DNA of 64,000 nucleotides from Rhodobacterales bacterium HKCCSP123 (GCA_015689745.1 WVSO01000003.1:49960-113959), one strand, 5' to 3'; shown: positions 1-13,582, numbered from the stretch's first letter. A program made the numbers and translations. The notes: generated by a model from the letters alone, not told the origin.

Positions 1-1117
1 GGAAATTTCCGGTGACGGTGTGCTCGAGGTGCTGCAGGACGGCTTCGGTTTCCTTCGATCGCCCGAAGCGAACTACCTGCCGGGTCCCGATGACATCTAT
101 GTCAGCCCCGAGATGATCCGTCAGCATTCGCTCCGCACCGGCGACACCGTCGAAGGGACGATGACCGCGCCGCGCGACAACGAGCGCTACTTCGCGCTTG
201 TGACCGTGCAGGCGATCAACTTCCAGGATCCCGAGCGGGCGCGCCACAAGGTCGCCTTCGACAACCTGACGCCGCTTTACCCGGACGAGCGGTTGAAGAT
301 GGAAATCGAGGATCCCACGATCAAGGATCGCTCGGCACGCATCATCGACCTGGTCGCGCCGATCGGGAAGGGGCAGCGGGCGCTGATCGTGGCACCGCCC
401 CGCACCGGCAAGACGGTGCTGTTGCAGAACATCGCCCATTCGATCGAGACCAACCACCCCGAGTGTTACCTGATCGTCCTTCTGATCGACGAACGCCCGG
501 AAGAAGTGACCGACATGCAGCGCAGCGTGAAGGGCGAGGTGATTTCCTCGACCTTCGACGAACCCGCAACGCGGCACGTCGCGGTTGCCGAAATGGTCAT
601 TGAAAAGGCCAAGCGCCTTGTCGAGCACAAGCGCGACGTCGTCATCCTGCTGGACTCGATCACGCGTCTTGGCCGTGCCTACAACACCGTCGTTCCGTCC
701 TCGGGCAAGGTTCTGACCGGTGGCGTGGATGCCAACGCGTTGCAACGTCCCAAGCGGTTCTTCGGTGCGGCCAGGAACATCGAGGAAGGCGGATCGCTCA
801 CCATCATCGCGACGGCGCTGATCGACACCGGCAGCCGTATGGACGAGGTGATCTTCGAGGAATTCAAGGGCACCGGCAACAGCGAGATCGTGCTGGACCG
901 CAAGGTCGCCGACAAGCGCGTCTTCCCGGCGATGGACATTCTCAAGTCCGGCACCCGGAAAGAGGATCTGCTCGTCGAAAAGGGCGATCTGCAGAAAACC
1001 TATGTCCTGCGCCGCATCCTGAACCCGATGGGTACGACCGACGCCATCGAGTTCCTGATCTCGAAGCTCAAGCAGACCAAGACGAATTCCGAGTTCTTCG
1101 ACTCGATGAACGCATAA
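1..1117 (+). CDS. rho: Transcription termination factor Rho (5' end missing)
   Basis: Hexameric RNA helicase that ends transcription of untranslated RNA. The frame is open to the first base (reading [12 protein letters not shown]), and the protein is about 50 residues shorter than a full Rho, so the N-terminus lies outside the window and the GTG at 20 is not the real start. Visible parts are the end of the RNA-binding cold-shock-like domain (DGFGFLRS), the P-loop PPRTGKT near 123-163, [10 protein letters not shown], the Walker B region [12 protein letters not shown] and the C-terminal ring segment with [12 protein letters not shown]. mnmE follows 12 bp downstream on the same strand, a common alphaproteobacterial order. 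Seen directly; identity very secure. Confidence 0.97.
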   Translation, partial: EISGDGVLEVLQDGFGFLRSPEANYLPGPDDIYVSPEMIRQHSLRTGDTVEGTMTAPRDNERYFALVTVQAINFQDPERARHKVAFDNLTPLYPDERLKMEIEDPTIKDRSARIIDLVAPIGKGQRALIVAPPRTGKTVLLQNIAHSIETNHPECYLIVLLIDERPEEVTDMQRSVKGEVISSTFDEPATRHVAVAEMVIEKAKRLVEHKRDVVILLDSITRLGRAYNTVVPSSGKVLTGGVDANALQRPKRFFGAARNIEEGGSLTIIATALIDTGSRMDEVIFEEFKGTGNSEIVLDRKVADKRVFPAMDILKSGTRKEDLLVEKGDLQKTYVLRRILNPMGTTDAIEFLISKLKQTKTNSEFFDSMNA

Positions 1118-1129
1118 GGGGCGCCGGCG

Positions 1130-2410
1130 ATGCAGACGATCTTCGCCCTGGCGACCGCCCGGGGGAAGTCGGGCGTCGCCGTTCTCCGCATCTCGGGGCC
1201 CGAGGCGCACGACGTCGCGCGTCTGCTCTGCGGTGACCTGCCGGGACCGGGGCGTTTCGCGCTTCGGGATCTGCGCGATGCAGCGGGCGAGGTTCTGGAC
1301 GAAGCCCTTGTGCTGCGCTTCGATGCGCCGCGCAGCTTCACCGGCGAAGATACCGTCGAGCTGCAGACCCACGGCAGCCTTGCCGTGATCCGCGCGGTCG
1401 AGGCCGCCATCGCGGCGACGGGCCTTGCAAGGCTGGCCGAACCGGGTGAGTTCACGCGGCGCGCGCTGCTCAACGGTAACCTCGATCTCGCGCAGGTCGA
1501 AGGCCTTTCCGATCTTCTCGCCGCCGAGACCGAAGGCCAGCGTCGGCAAGCGCAATCGCTGTTCTCGGGCGCGATGCGTGCCTTCGTCGAGGAAACGCGG
1601 CGCGACCTGCTGCGAGCGGCGGCCCTGATCGAGGCGACGATCGATTTCGCCGACGAGGACGTACCCGTCGACGTCTCGCCGGAGGTCGGCGCGCTGATCG
1701 CTGGTGTCATCGCCTCGATCGACGGGCAACTTGGGGGCTTCGCAGGAGCGGACCGCCTGAGAACGGGTTTCGAGGTCGCCATCGTCGGCCCGCCCAATGC
1801 GGGGAAATCGACGCTTCTCAATCGCATCGCGGGCCGTGATATCGCCATCACCTCCGAGATCGCCGGAACGACGCGGGATATTCTCGAGGTGCGGGTCGAT
1901 CTTGATGGCCTGCCGGTCACTTTTCTGGATATGGCGGGCCTTCGCGAATCCGAGGACCGATTGGAACAGATCGGCGTTGCCCGGGCGCGGGAGCGGGCGG
2001 AGCGGGCCGATCTTCGGATTCTCCTTCAGGATGGGGCCGCGGGCGGGGACCCCTTCGATCCGGGGCTCGCGGTTGAGCTGACCTACCGGACGAAATCGGA
2101 CCTGACGGGCGAGGGGGTGTCCGGGCTGACGGGGGAAGGCGTCGACCGCATCCTTTCGGATGTGTCCGCACGCCTGGGGGAACGTGTGAGCGATGGAACG
2201 ATCGCCTCCCATGAACGGCATCGGCATGCGATGGCCGCGGCCCGGCGTTCATTGGGTCTTGCGGAACGGGCCTTTGCCGAAGGGCAGGGCGCCGAGATCA
2301 TCGCCTATCACCTGCGTGACGGCTTGGCCGCGCTTGACTCGTTGATCGGGCGTGTAGATGTAGAGGCGGTCCTCGGCGAAATCTTTGCGCAATTCTGCAT
2401 CGGCAAGTGA
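1130..2410 (+). CDS. mnmE: tRNA modification GTPase MnmE
   Basis: With MnmG it installs the (carboxymethyl)aminomethyl group on U34 of certain tRNAs. The 426-residue protein has the N-terminal folate-binding domain (FALATARGKSGVAVLRISG), a G domain with Walker A GPPNAGKST near residue 221, IAGTTRD, and the C-terminal CIGK containing the family's catalytic cysteine. It is slightly shorter than E. coli MnmE (about 454). It lies 12 bp after rho and 3 bp before mnmG, so the partners are probably co-transcribed. Confidence 0.97.
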   Translation: MQTIFALATARGKSGVAVLRISGPEAHDVARLLCGDLPGPGRFALRDLRDAAGEVLDEALVLRFDAPRSFTGEDTVELQTHGSLAVIRAVEAAIAATGLARLAEPGEFTRRALLNGNLDLAQVEGLSDLLAAETEGQRRQAQSLFSGAMRAFVEETRRDLLRAAALIEATIDFADEDVPVDVSPEVGALIAGVIASIDGQLGGFAGADRLRTGFEVAIVGPPNAGKSTLLNRIAGRDIAITSEIAGTTRDILEVRVDLDGLPVTFLDMAGLRESEDRLEQIGVARARERAERADLRILLQDGAAGGDPFDPGLAVELTYRTKSDLTGEGVSGLTGEGVDRILSDVSARLGERVSDGTIASHERHRHAMAAARRSLGLAERAFAEGQGAEIIAYHLRDGLAALDSLIGRVDVEAVLGEIFAQFCIGK

Positions 2411-2413
2411 AAG

Positions 2414-4284
<1,871 letters not shown>

Positions 4285-4288
<4 letters not shown>

Positions 4289-4911
4289 CCGATGACGAGG
4301 CAAAGGCCGCCCTCGCCGCCCGTGTTTCACGTGAAACACTCGGCCGGCTCGATCTCTATGCCGGGTTGCTGGTGAAATGGCAGGCCGCGATCAACCTTGT
4401 CTCTCCGACAACGCTGCCGCAGCTCTGGCTTCGCCACATGCTCGACAGCGCACAGGTGTTCGATCATGTGCCAGACTCGGCAAGGCGCTGGATCGATTTC
4501 GGCAGCGGCGGCGGGTTTCCCGGCCTTGTCTGCGCGGCCATCGCCGCGGAAAAGCGCCCCGATCTTCGGATCACGCTGGTGGAATCCGACATGCGAAAGG
4601 GGGCTTTCCTTCGGGAAGCCGCCCGGCAGATGGGCGTTGCGGTCGACGTGCTGACCCGACGGGTCGAGGATGTTCCGCCGTCCAGGTCCGACGTCGTCAG
4701 CGCCCGCGCGCTTGCACCGCTTGCCACCCTCTGCGCCTATGCGATGCCGCACCTGGGGCCCGACGGCATCTGCCTGTTTCAGAAGGGCGCACGCCACGCC
4801 GAGGAGCTTGAAACGGCGCGGCAGGACTGGCAGATGGATGTGACGACGATCCCGAGCGTCACCGATCCCGACGCGGTCCTTCTGAAACTGGAAAACCTGC
4901 GCCATGCCTGA
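4285..4911 (+). CDS. rsmG: 16S rRNA (guanine-N7) methyltransferase RsmG
   Basis: Methylates a guanine in the 530 loop of 16S rRNA using SAM (G527 in E. coli numbering). The 208-residue protein shows NLVS at 37-40, HMLDS at 51-55 and the SAM-binding loop [10 protein letters not shown] at 71-80. Codons 13-18 (including VSRET) carry the second parS site, so part of the N-terminal sequence is set by DNA recognition as well as by protein function. It overlaps mnmG by 4 bp and parA by 8 bp, in one tight operon. Confidence 0.96.
4323..4338. promoter_or_regulatory. parS site 2
   Basis: A second perfect TGTTTCACGTGAAACA palindrome, inside the 5' coding part of rsmG and 0.57 kb upstream of parA. It is identical to site 1, 1.9 kb away. 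Likely a ParB loading site for origin segregation. Confidence 0.95.
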
Positions 4912-5704
4912 GCTGTCCGCCCCGAGGATCCTCGCGATCACCAACCAGAAGGGCGGGGTCGGCAAGACGACAACGGCGATCAACCTCGGTGCGGCGCTGG
5001 CGCAATTGGGCGAGCGCGTTCTGATCATCGACCTCGATCCGCAGGGGAACGCATCGACCGGCCTCGGGATTTCGGCGCGCGACCGGGACAACACGACCTA
5101 CGAACTGCTGCACGAGGAGGCGCCGCTCTCTTCGGTCATCCGCAAGACGGGGGTGGAGCGGCTGGACATCGCTCCGGGAACGACCGATCTCAGCTCGACC
5201 GATGTCGAGCTCGGGCAGCACGAGAACCGCATTTTCCTGCTGAAGGACGCGCTGTCGACGGATGGTCTTGCCGCCTACGATTACGTCCTGATCGATTGTC
5301 CGCCGTCGCTCAGCCTTCTGACGGTCAACGCGCTCGTCGCCTGCCATGCGGTGCTGGTACCGCTTCAAGCCGAGTTCTTCGCGCTGGAAGGCCTGTCACA
5401 GCTGATGCTCACCGTCCGTGACGTGCGCGAAACGGCCAACCCCGGGCTGCGGATCGAGGGGGTGGTGCTGACCATGTTCGATCAACGCAACAACCTGAGC
5501 CAACAGGTCGAAGAGGATGCGCGCGGCACGCTTGGCGAGCTTGTGCTGAACACGCGGATCCCGCGCAATGTCCGCCTGAGCGAGGCGCCTTCCTACGCGC
5601 TTCCGGTTCTGGCCTATGATCCGTCGTCGAAGGGCAGCCAGGCCTACGTCGAACTGGCCGAGGAAGTCCTTGCACGGCATGCGAAACGGAAGGAGCCGGC
5701 ATAA
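4904..5704 (+). CDS. parA: Chromosome partitioning ATPase ParA
   Basis: Walker-type ATPase that moves ParB-parS complexes during chromosome segregation. The 266-residue protein has the deviant Walker A KGGVGKTT at 16-23, the DLDPQGNAS motif and a Walker B-like VLIDCPPSLSLL. Length fits chromosomal (Soj-type) ParA without an N-terminal DNA-binding extension. The ATG at 4904 overlaps the end of rsmG; parB begins at the last base of the parA stop codon. Confidence 0.97.
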   Translation: MPELSAPRILAITNQKGGVGKTTTAINLGAALAQLGERVLIIDLDPQGNASTGLGISARDRDNTTYELLHEEAPLSSVIRKTGVERLDIAPGTTDLSSTDVELGQHENRIFLLKDALSTDGLAAYDYVLIDCPPSLSLLTVNALVACHAVLVPLQAEFFALEGLSQLMLTVRDVRETANPGLRIEGVVLTMFDQRNNLSQQVEEDARGTLGELVLNTRIPRNVRLSEAPSYALPVLAYDPSSKGSQAYVELAEEVLARHAKRKEPA

Positions 5705-6615
5705 TGGTCAAGCGGCGCGAGCGCACAGGTCTTGGGCGGGGCCTGTCGGCCCTGTTGGCCGATATCGAAACGCCCGGCACCGCGCCGACGGACGGGCAGC
5801 CGGGTCCGGCCGAGGCCACGCCGCGCGGCCTCCGGACTGTGCCGATCGACCGGATCGTGCCCAACCCCGATCAGCCGCGCCGCAGCTTCGCCGAGGACGC
5901 GCTCAACGAGCTGGCCGAATCGATCCGCGAAAAGGGCGTGATCCAGCCGCTGATCGTGCGGGCAGACCCCAGGGATTCCTCGAAATTCCAGATCGTTGCG
6001 GGTGAGCGGCGCTGGCGCGCATCGCAGCGGGCGCAGCTGCATGACCTGCCGGTGATCGTGCGCGAGTTCGATGACACCGAGGTTCTCGAGGTCGCGATCA
6101 TCGAGAATATCCAGCGCGCCGATCTGAACGCCCTGGAAGAGGCGCTGGGCTATCGGCAACTGATCGACCGCTTCGGTCACACGCAGGAGCAGCTTGCGAC
6201 GGCGCTGGGCAAGAGCCGCAGCCATATTGCCAACATGATGCGGCTTCTGGGTCTGCCCGAAGAAATCCAGGACATGTTGCGCGCCGGACAGCTGAGCGCG
6301 GGGCATGCGCGGGCGCTTCTGACGGCCGACGACCCTCTGACGCTTGCGCGGCAGGCGGTGGCCAAGGGGCTTTCGGTGCGGGACGTGGAGAAGCGCGCCA
6401 AGGCAAGGACGTCCGGCGCCGCGAAGAAGCGTCCGACGACGGGCGGTGGCAAGGATGCCGATACCATCGCGCTCGAGGGCGATCTGAGCGCCTCGCTCGG
6501 AATGCCGGTCAACATCGCGCATGATGCGGCAAGCGGGGGTGGGTTGGTGACGATCCGTTATGCCGACCTGGAAAAGCTGGATGACATCATCCGCCTTCTG
6601 GGCAGCAGCCGCTGA
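5704..6615 (+). CDS. parB: Chromosome partitioning protein ParB
   Basis: DNA-binding CTPase that loads at parS and spreads on flanking DNA. The 303-residue protein has the conserved box I region (IDRIVPNPDQPRRSF, near 50-65), GERRWRAS (box II, about 100-107), a helix-turn-helix around GKSRSHIANMMRLLGLP, and a C-terminal dimerisation segment. The TAATG junction with parA implies translational coupling. It ends 3 bp before the convergent hemW stop. Confidence 0.97.
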   Translation: MVKRRERTGLGRGLSALLADIETPGTAPTDGQPGPAEATPRGLRTVPIDRIVPNPDQPRRSFAEDALNELAESIREKGVIQPLIVRADPRDSSKFQIVAGERRWRASQRAQLHDLPVIVREFDDTEVLEVAIIENIQRADLNALEEALGYRQLIDRFGHTQEQLATALGKSRSHIANMMRLLGLPEEIQDMLRAGQLSAGHARALLTADDPLTLARQAVAKGLSVRDVEKRAKARTSGAAKKRPTTGGGKDADTIALEGDLSASLGMPVNIAHDAASGGGLVTIRYADLEKLDDIIRLLGSSR

Positions 6616-6618
6616 CCA

Positions 6619-7779
6619 TCAGTCGACCAGCAGTTCGGCAAGCACCGTGTTCAGGATGCGGCGACCCTGTTGCGTCGCCGTGATGCGGTCCGTCGTGACC
6701 TCGATCATGCCGTATCTGAAGAGCCTATCCAGGGCGTCAGGGTCGAAATCACGCCCACGCATCGCCACGTAACGCCCCCGGTCCAGGCCTTCGGAAAGGC
6801 GCAGAGCCATCATTGCATATTCCTCGGCCTGCGCTTCGGGCGTGATGACCTCGCGCAGCGTTTCCCCGCTGCCGCGTGTCTCCACGGCCTTCAGCCAGCT
6901 GGACGGCGATAGTTCGGTTTCCGTCGCCGTTCGATGCCCATCCAGCGTCAGCCGCCCATGTGCCCCGGGGCCGATGCCGACGTAATCGCCACCACGCCAA
7001 TAAACGAGATTGTGGCGGGATTGCGCCATGTCGCTGGAATGATTGGAAACTTCGTAAGCGGGAAGGCCCGCGGCCGCGCACATCTCCTGCGTCATGTCAT
7101 ACATGCTCGCCGCCGTGTCGTCGTCGACAAGCCCGGGCAGCCGCCCCCGTGTGTGCCGGTCTCCGAAGGCGGTGCCGGGCTCGATCGTGAGCTGGTAGAG
7201 CGACAGGTGATCGGCTGCGAGCGCCAGCGCCTCGGACAGTTCCGCACCCCAGGCCTCGGGCGTCTGGTGCTGGCGGGCATAGATCAGGTCGAAACTGACA
7301 CGGGGGAAGACGTTCCGCGCGATGTTGAAGGCTTTTCGACCCTCCGCCGCCGAATGGAGCCTTCCCAATAGCCTGAGATCCTCGTCGTTCAGCGCCTGGA
7401 GACCCATCGAGACGCGGTTGATGCCCGCATCCCGAAAGCCGCGGAAGCGACCGGCCTCGACCGAGGTCGGATTGGCCTCCAACGTCACCTCGAGGTCGTT
7501 GGCGGTCGGCCACGTCGCGCGGATCGCGTCGAGGATCGCCGCAACGGTTTCCGGCGCCATCAGCGAGGGCGTGCCGCCCCCGAAATAGATGCTGGTCAGC
7601 GTGCGGCCCGGAACCTCTTCTGAATATCTTTTTATTTCAGATAGATAGGATGAAACCCAACGCGATTGGTCGATCTGCGCCGCGACATGGCTGTTGAAGT
7701 CGCAATAGGGGCACTTTGCCTGGCAGAAGGGCCAGTGGACATAGAGGCCGAAGCCCCCGGCCTGCCAATGCTCAGTCAC
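6619..7779 (-). CDS. hemW: Radical SAM heme chaperone HemW
   Basis: HemN-like radical SAM protein; family members bind heme and are thought to deliver it, and are often mislabelled coproporphyrinogen oxidase. The 386-residue length, the N-terminal YVHWPFC with iron-sulfur cysteines C19, C23 and C26, the FGGGTPS motif and the HemN C-terminal domain fit HemW rather than the longer HemN. The start (ATG 7779) overlaps the end of rdgB by 8 bp, so hemW is probably the last gene of the rph-rdgB-hemW operon. Confidence 0.92.
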   Translation of the reverse strand: MTEHWQAGGFGLYVHWPFCQAKCPYCDFNSHVAAQIDQSRWVSSYLSEIKRYSEEVPGRTLTSIYFGGGTPSLMAPETVAAILDAIRATWPTANDLEVTLEANPTSVEAGRFRGFRDAGINRVSMGLQALNDEDLRLLGRLHSAAEGRKAFNIARNVFPRVSFDLIYARQHQTPEAWGAELSEALALAADHLSLYQLTIEPGTAFGDRHTRGRLPGLVDDDTAASMYDMTQEMCAAAGLPAYEVSNHSSDMAQSRHNLVYWRGGDYVGIGPGAHGRLTLDGHRTATETELSPSSWLKAVETRGSGETLREVITPEAQAEEYAMMALRLSEGLDRGRYVAMRGRDFDPDALDRLFRYGMIEVTTDRITATQQGRRILNTVLAELLVD

Positions 7780-8380
7780 CGAGGGCCTGTTTCAACTGCT
7801 CGACCGCCTTGGCGCGATGGCTGATCCTGTTCTTTTCCCACCGGTCCATCTCGCCGAAGGTGATGTCGTAGCCTTCCGGCTGAAAGATCGGGTCGTAGCC
7901 GTACCCCTGGTCGCCCCGCATCGGCCAGACGACCTGCCCCTCCATCACACCGGGGAACACCTCGTCATGGCCATCGGGCCAGGCAAGGACCAGCGTGCAG
8001 CAAAAGCGCGCGGTCCGGGGGTGGGGCGCGCCCTTCGCCTCCAGCAACTCGTGCGTTTTCCGCATGGCCATCACGAAATCGCGCCCGTTGGGCGTTTCTG
8101 CCCAATCGGCGGTGTAGACACCGGGCGCGCCCTCGAGCGCGTCGATCTCGATGCCGCTGTCATCCGACAGCGCGGGAAGGCCCGTCGCCTTTGCGGCGGC
8201 ATGGGCCTTGATCCGGGCGTTCTCGACGAAGGTCGTTCCCGTTTCCTCTGGCTCGGGCAGGTCGTGATCGGCCGCCCCGCTCACGCGGATGCCGAAAGGC
8301 GCCAAAAGCGCCTCCATCTCCTCGAGCTTTCCCTTGTTGTGGGTCGCGATCAGCAGGTGATCGCCGGTGAAGCGTCGCAT
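7772..8380 (-). CDS. rdgB: XTP/dITP pyrophosphatase RdgB
   Basis: House-cleaning nucleotide pyrophosphatase that removes dITP and XTP from the pool. The 202-residue protein has the family THNKGK motif at 13-18 near the N-terminus, [13 protein letters not shown] and the C-terminal SHRAKA segment. Its ATG overlaps the rph stop codon (ATGA), showing co-transcription. Confidence 0.95.
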   Translation of the reverse strand: MRRFTGDHLLIATHNKGKLEEMEALLAPFGIRVSGAADHDLPEPEETGTTFVENARIKAHAAAKATGLPALSDDSGIEIDALEGAPGVYTADWAETPNGRDFVMAMRKTHELLEAKGAPHPRTARFCCTLVLAWPDGHDEVFPGVMEGQVVWPMRGDQGYGYDPIFQPEGYDITFGEMDRWEKNRISHRAKAVEQLKQALGD

Positions 8381-9093
8381 CAGCTGGTCGCCGCCTTCTG
8401 TGCCGCGACAAGCGCCGCGATGCCCTGTTCGGCAAGGCCGTACATCTCGTCGAACTGGCCGCGGGAGAAGGCCGAGCCCTCGGCGCTCGCCTGCACCTCG
8501 ACCAAAGCGCCCGCGCCGGTCATGACGAAGTTCGAATCGGTCCCCGCCTCGCTGTCCTCAAGGTAGTCGAGGTCCAGCACCGGCTGGCCCGCGTAGATCC
8601 CGCAGGAGACGGCGGCGATGTGATCGGTGATGGGATCGCTCGTGATATCGCCCGCCTTCATCAGCTTGTTCACGGCCAGCCGCAGCGCGACCCAGCCGCC
8701 CGTGATCGAGGCGCAGCGCGTGCCGCCATCGGCCTGGATCACGTCGCAGTCGATGGTGATCTGCCGTTCGCCAAGCGCCGAGCGGTCCACCCCGGCACGC
8801 AAGCTGCGCCCGATGAGGCGCTGAATCTCCTGCGTGCGGCCCGATTGCTTGCCCGAGGCGGCCTCCCGACGCATGCGCGTGTGGGTGGCGCGGGGCAGCA
8901 TGCCGTATTCAGCGGTCACCCAGCCAAGCCCCGAGTTCTTCAGGAACGGCGGCACGCGTTCCTCGAGCGTCGCAGTGCACAGAACATGGGTGCCCCCGCA
9001 GCGGATCATGCACGACCCCTCGGCATGGCGCGTGACGCCGGTTTCGATCACGATTTCGCGCATTTCGTCTAGGTTTCGGCCGGAAGGACGCAT
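8380..9093 (-). CDS. rph: Ribonuclease PH
   Basis: Phosphorolytic 3'-5' exoribonuclease that trims tRNA 3' ends. I place the start at the ATG at 9093 (MRPSGR), giving the normal 237 residues; the reading frame is open far upstream but that part reads as the antisense of hrcA. Family segments [16 protein letters not shown], the [16 protein letters not shown] block and [18 protein letters not shown] are present. It is divergent from hrcA across an 80-bp gap. Confidence 0.95.
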   Translation of the reverse strand: MRPSGRNLDEMREIVIETGVTRHAEGSCMIRCGGTHVLCTATLEERVPPFLKNSGLGWVTAEYGMLPRATHTRMRREAASGKQSGRTQEIQRLIGRSLRAGVDRSALGERQITIDCDVIQADGGTRCASITGGWVALRLAVNKLMKAGDITSDPITDHIAAVSCGIYAGQPVLDLDYLEDSEAGTDSNFVMTGAGALVEVQASAEGSAFSRGQFDEMYGLAEQGIAALVAAQKAATS

Positions 9094-9172
9094 AGATATT
9101 CCCCTGATGATCCGTGAGGCGGGGATAGTCCGCGCCCGCCCCGCGACGCAAGCCCGAATGGCCGGCAGGACC

Positions 9173-10255
9173 ATGAAGACGACCGATCGCACGACCGAAC
9201 AGTCCAGCGTGATGAACGACCTCAACGACCGCTCGCGCGAGGTGTTTCGCCGCGTGGTCGAAGGGTACCTGGAGACCGGCGCGCCTGTGGGCTCGCGCAC
9301 GCTGACGCGCAGCTTGTCGGAACAGGTCTCGGCCGCGACGGTGCGCAACGTGATGCAGGACCTCGAATATCTCGGCCTGCTCGATAGCCCGCATGTCTCG
9401 GCGGGGCGGGTGCCCACGCAGCTGGGGCTGCGCATGTTCATCGACGGCTTCATGGAGGTCGGCGCGCTGACCGAGGCGGATCGCCAGAACCTCGACGACA
9501 CGCTCGGGTCGAACACCGGCGACGTGACCGGCGCGCTCGACCGGCTCGGCTCGGCCCTGTCGGCGGCCACCCATGGCGCCAGCGTCGTCCTGACGCCGAA
9601 GCGCGAGGCGCCGATCAAGCATATCGATTTCGTGCCGCTGTCGCCCGACCGGGCGCTGGTGGTGCTGGTCCATGCAGACGGCCATGTCGAGAACCGCTTG
9701 TTCCAGCCGCCCCCCGGCCATACCCCAAGCGCGATGCGCGAGGCGGCGAATTACCTGAACGCCCATCTTGCGGGTCGGACGCTGGGAAGCCTCCGGGCGG
9801 ACATGCAGCGCGAGGTGGAAACGCGCCGCGCGCAGATCGACGAGATCGCAAGCCACATGATCGAGGCCGGCCTTGCCGTCTGGGATGCCGACGGCAACGA
9901 GGGTGGCCGGCTCATCGTGCGGGGCCGCTCCAACCTCCTGTCCGAGGCTGCCGAGGCGGAGGACCTCGAGCGCATCCGGCTGCTGTTCGACGACCTTGAA
10001 CGCAAGCGCGACATCGCCGAGTTCCTGGAGCTGGCCGAAACAGGCGAGGGGGTGCGCATTTTCATCGGCTCCGAGAACAAGCTTTTCTCACTTTCGGGTT
10101 CCGCTCTGGTCGTCTCTCCCTATATGAACGCGGACCGGAAGATCGTGGGCGCGGTGGGGGTCATCGGCCCGACCCGTCTGAACTACGGGCGCATCGTTCC
10201 GATCGTGGATTACACGGCACAGCTTGTCGGCAAACTGATCGCCGATCGCGGCTGA
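9173..10255 (+). CDS. hrcA: Heat-inducible transcription repressor HrcA
   Basis: Winged-helix repressor that binds CIRCE elements upstream of groESL-type operons. About 360 residues from the ATG at 9173, which has AGGA 5 bp upstream; ATG at 9158 or 9212 ([12 protein letters not shown]) are alternatives. The N-terminal HTH segment ([19 protein letters not shown]) with SAGRVPT and the C-terminal GAF-like domain ([24 protein letters not shown] pattern) match the family. No CIRCE element was noticed in this window. grpE follows 30 bp downstream. Confidence 0.95.
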   Translation: MKTTDRTTEQSSVMNDLNDRSREVFRRVVEGYLETGAPVGSRTLTRSLSEQVSAATVRNVMQDLEYLGLLDSPHVSAGRVPTQLGLRMFIDGFMEVGALTEADRQNLDDTLGSNTGDVTGALDRLGSALSAATHGASVVLTPKREAPIKHIDFVPLSPDRALVVLVHADGHVENRLFQPPPGHTPSAMREAANYLNAHLAGRTLGSLRADMQREVETRRAQIDEIASHMIEAGLAVWDADGNEGGRLIVRGRSNLLSEAAEAEDLERIRLLFDDLERKRDIAEFLELAETGEGVRIFIGSENKLFSLSGSALVVSPYMNADRKIVGAVGVIGPTRLNYGRIVPIVDYTAQLVGKLIADRG

Positions 10256-10285
10256 GCCGGAACATTGAAGGTTGAAGAGGCACGC

Positions 10286-10849
10286 ATGTCCGACACCAGG
10301 CAGGAGAACATGGCCGAAGAGGAACAGCACGCGGCCGCGCCCGACGAGGCCGCGCCCGACATCGATCTGTCCGAAGAGCCGGTCGACGAAATTGATGCAC
10401 TCCGCGCCGAGCGGGACGACCTGAAGGACCGGCTTCTGCGCACGCTCGCCGAATCGGAGAACGTCCGCAAACGGGCCGAGCGCGATCGTCGCGAATCCGA
10501 GAAATACGGTGGAACGCGGATCGTTCGGGATCTTTTGCCGGTGTATGACAACCTGCGCCGCGCGCTCGACAGCGCCGCCGAGGCGGCTGGCGATGCCGAC
10601 AAGGCGCTCATGGAGGGCGTGGAGCTGACCTTGCGCGAATTGCTCAAGGTTCTTGGCAAGCACGGCGTCACGCCCATCGTTCCCGAGGTCGGCGAACAGT
10701 TCGATCCGCAAAGCCACGAAGCCATGTTCGAGGCCCCCGTGCCCGGCACGAAGGCGGGCGAGATCCTGCAGGTGATGGCCGAGGGCTTCCTTCTGCATGA
10801 CCGGCTGGTCCGGCCCGCGCAGGTGGGCGTGTCGTCGAACCCCGGCTAA
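10286..10849 (+). CDS. grpE: Nucleotide exchange factor GrpE
   Basis: Co-chaperone that releases ADP from DnaK. Start chosen at the ATG at 10286, preceded by AGAGG about 5 bp upstream; a TTG at 10265 would extend it without a ribosome site. The 187-residue protein has an acidic N-terminus, a long coiled coil ([20 protein letters not shown] onward) and the C-terminal beta domain ([33 protein letters not shown]). It follows hrcA and its stop overlaps the convergent mutS stop by 3 bp. Confidence 0.95.
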   Translation: MSDTRQENMAEEEQHAAAPDEAAPDIDLSEEPVDEIDALRAERDDLKDRLLRTLAESENVRKRAERDRRESEKYGGTRIVRDLLPVYDNLRRALDSAAEAAGDADKALMEGVELTLRELLKVLGKHGVTPIVPEVGEQFDPQSHEAMFEAPVPGTKAGEILQVMAEGFLLHDRLVRPAQVGVSSNPG

Positions 10850-13485
10850 CGCGGCTCGGCAAGGTCCTTCAGCTCGTAGAGCAGCATCAGCGCCTCGCGC
10901 GCCGTTAACTCGTCGGGGTGAACGGCGGCGAGGCGCTCCTGTAACGGCGACGGCCCGGCCTGTTTCACGGGCCTGGCCGGCGCGGCGGCGAACAGCGGCA
11001 GGTCGTCGATCACGGCCTTGCGGTCGCCGCCTTCGCGTTCGCCCTTTTCCAAGGCATCCAGCACCTCGTGCGCGCGGGCCACCACGCTGTCGGGCAGGCC
11101 CGCCAGTTTCGCGACCTGAACGCCGTAAGAGCGGTCGGCGGCCCCTTCACGCACCTCGTGCAGGAAGATCACCTCGCCCTGCCACTCCCTCACGGCGACG
11201 GTCGCGTTCCTCAGCCCGTCCAGCCGTGCGGCAAGGCCGGTCATCTCGTGGTAATGGGTCGCGAAAAGCGCGCGGCAGCGGTTGACCTCGTGCAGGTGCT
11301 CCAGTGTCGCCCAGGCGATCGACAAACCGTCATAGGTCGCCGTGCCGCGCCCGATCTCGTCGAGGATGACCAGCGCGCAGTCATCGGCCTGGTTCAGGAT
11401 CGTCGCGGTTTCCACCATCTCGACCATGAAGGTCGACCGCCCGCGGGCAAGGTCATCGGCGGCGCCGACACGGCTGAAGACCTGGCTGACAAGGCCGATC
11501 TCGGCCCGTTCGGCAGGGACGAATCCGCCCATTTGAGCCAGAATCGCGATCAGCGCATTCTGGCGGAGGTAGGTGGATTTGCCGGCCATGTTCGGCCCGG
11601 TCAGAAGGGTGATCGCCGCACCGTCGCCCTCGGGGCTGAGGGAGCAATCATTGGCGACGAAGGGCGCCCCCTCGCGCGCGAGCGCGGCCTCGACCACCGG
11701 ATGACGGCCGCCGGAGATGTCGAAACGCCGGTCGGCATGCATCGCGGGGCGGCTCCAGTTCCCCTCGGCGGCCCGCCGTGCAAGGGCTGCGGACAGGTCC
11801 AGCTCCGCCAGGGCGCGCGCCGTCGCGCCGATGGCGTCGTGTTCGGCCAGCACCGCCTCGCGCAGGGATTGGAAGAGCGCGCGCTCGATCTCTTGCGCGC
11901 GGTTGCCGGCGTTCAGGATCTTCGTTTCCAGCTCCGACAGCTCAAGCGTCGTGAAACGCACGGCGTTGGCCGTGGTCTGGCGGTGGATGAAGCGTTCCGA
12001 CAGCGGCGGGGACAGCATCTTTTGAGCATGGGTCGCCGTCGTCTCGATGAAATAGCCCAGCACGTTGTTGTGCTTGATCTTCAGCGAGGAGACGCCGGTC
12101 GCCTCGACATACTCCGCCTGCATCCCCGCGATCACGCCGCGCCCCTCGTCGCGCAGGCGGCGCACTTCGTCCAGCTCGTCGCTATAACCCTCGGCGATGG
12201 TGCCCCCGTCGCGAAGCTGGACGGGCGGCTCGGCAACCAGCGCGCGGTCAAGGAGGCCGGACAGGCTTTCGTGGCCCGTCAGGCCCCCGCGCGCCTCGGC
12301 CAGAACCTCGGGAAGATCGACGCCGGAGAGCATCGCGTGAAGCGCCATCGCCCCCGCCAGCCCGTCCCGGATCGCGGCAAGGTCGCGCGGACCGCCGCGG
12401 TCGAGCGCCAGCCGCGACAGGGCGCGGTCAAGGTCGGGGATGCGGCGCAGATGCGTCTCGGTTTCGTCTCTGACAAGCCTGTCAGAGACGAAGAACCCGA
12501 CCGCGTCATGCCGCGCGCGGATCACGCCAAGGTCGGTGGACGGCCCCGACAGGCGCCGCTCCAGCAGCCGCGCGCCCCCTGCGGTCAGGGTCCGGTCGAT
12601 GACCGACAGAACCGTGTTCGCCCGCCCGCCCGACAACGCCTGCGTCAGTTCCAGGTTCCGCCGCGTGGCGGCGTCGAGTTGCAACACCTGCCCCGCCGAT
12701 TGCCGACGAGGTGCGCGCAGAAGCGGCAGGCTGCCTTTCTGCGTCAGTTCCAGGTAGTCGATCAGCGCGCCCGTGGCGGCCACCTCGGGCCGCGTGAAGC
12801 TGCCGAACCCGTCGAGCGAGGCCACCGAGAACAGCCGCGCGATGCGCGCCTCGGCGGAGCGGCTGTCGAAACTGGTGGGGGCAAGCGTCGTGACCGCCGC
12901 GCCGATCTCCTCGATCGCCGCGATGCGCTCGGGCGGCATGCCGTCCGAGACCAGCACCTCGCGCGGGGCAAGCCGGGCCAGTTCCGGGCCAAGCCGCACG
13001 GGCGGGCAGGGCAGGACGTGAAAATCGCCGGTCGAGATATCGCACCAGGCAAGCGCGCCCTCGCCCCGGATCTCGGCATAGCCGGCAAGGTAGTTGTGCC
13101 GCCGCGCCTCCAAGAGCGTGTCCTCGGTCAGCGTGCCGGGCGTGACCAGCCGCACCACCTCGCGCCGGACCACGGCCTTGGAGCCCCCGCGCTTCTTCGC
13201 CTCGGCGGGGTCCTCCATCTGCTCGCAGATCGCCACGCGAAACCCCTTGCGGATCAGGGTCAACAGGTAGCTTTCGGCACTATGCGCCGGCACGCCGCAC
13301 ATCGGGATGTCGTCGCCCGCGTGCTGCCCGCGCTTGGTCAGCGCGATATCCAGCGCCGCCGCCGCCGCGACCGCGTCGTCGAAGAACATCTCGTAGAAAT
13401 CGCCCATCCGGTAGAACAGGAGCGCATCGGCATGCTGCCCCTTGATCTCCAGGTATTGCGCCATCATCGGCGTCACTTGGCTCAT
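10846..13485 (-). CDS. mutS: DNA mismatch repair protein MutS
   Basis: Mismatch recognition ATPase. The 879-residue protein has the mismatch-binding FYE in MGDFYEMFF near residue 30, connector, lever and clamp domains, the Walker [10 protein letters not shown] near 625, Walker [17 protein letters not shown] and the C-terminal HTH region. Length is normal for MutS1. Divergent from maeB over a 127-bp gap. Confidence 0.97.
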   Translation of the reverse strand: MSQVTPMMAQYLEIKGQHADALLFYRMGDFYEMFFDDAVAAAAALDIALTKRGQHAGDDIPMCGVPAHSAESYLLTLIRKGFRVAICEQMEDPAEAKKRGGSKAVVRREVVRLVTPGTLTEDTLLEARRHNYLAGYAEIRGEGALAWCDISTGDFHVLPCPPVRLGPELARLAPREVLVSDGMPPERIAAIEEIGAAVTTLAPTSFDSRSAEARIARLFSVASLDGFGSFTRPEVAATGALIDYLELTQKGSLPLLRAPRRQSAGQVLQLDAATRRNLELTQALSGGRANTVLSVIDRTLTAGGARLLERRLSGPSTDLGVIRARHDAVGFFVSDRLVRDETETHLRRIPDLDRALSRLALDRGGPRDLAAIRDGLAGAMALHAMLSGVDLPEVLAEARGGLTGHESLSGLLDRALVAEPPVQLRDGGTIAEGYSDELDEVRRLRDEGRGVIAGMQAEYVEATGVSSLKIKHNNVLGYFIETTATHAQKMLSPPLSERFIHRQTTANAVRFTTLELSELETKILNAGNRAQEIERALFQSLREAVLAEHDAIGATARALAELDLSAALARRAAEGNWSRPAMHADRRFDISGGRHPVVEAALAREGAPFVANDCSLSPEGDGAAITLLTGPNMAGKSTYLRQNALIAILAQMGGFVPAERAEIGLVSQVFSRVGAADDLARGRSTFMVEMVETATILNQADDCALVILDEIGRGTATYDGLSIAWATLEHLHEVNRCRALFATHYHEMTGLAARLDGLRNATVAVREWQGEVIFLHEVREGAADRSYGVQVAKLAGLPDSVVARAHEVLDALEKGEREGGDRKAVIDDLPLFAAAPARPVKQAGPSPLQERLAAVHPDELTAREALMLLYELKDLAEPR

Positions 13486-13582
13486 CCCGCCCCCCGCAGT
13501 CGCGGGTGGAGCCTACGCAAGGCGCACGCGGGATTGAAGCGGCAAAAGGCCCTTGTTGCCCGGGCGCTGGACAGTGGATAAA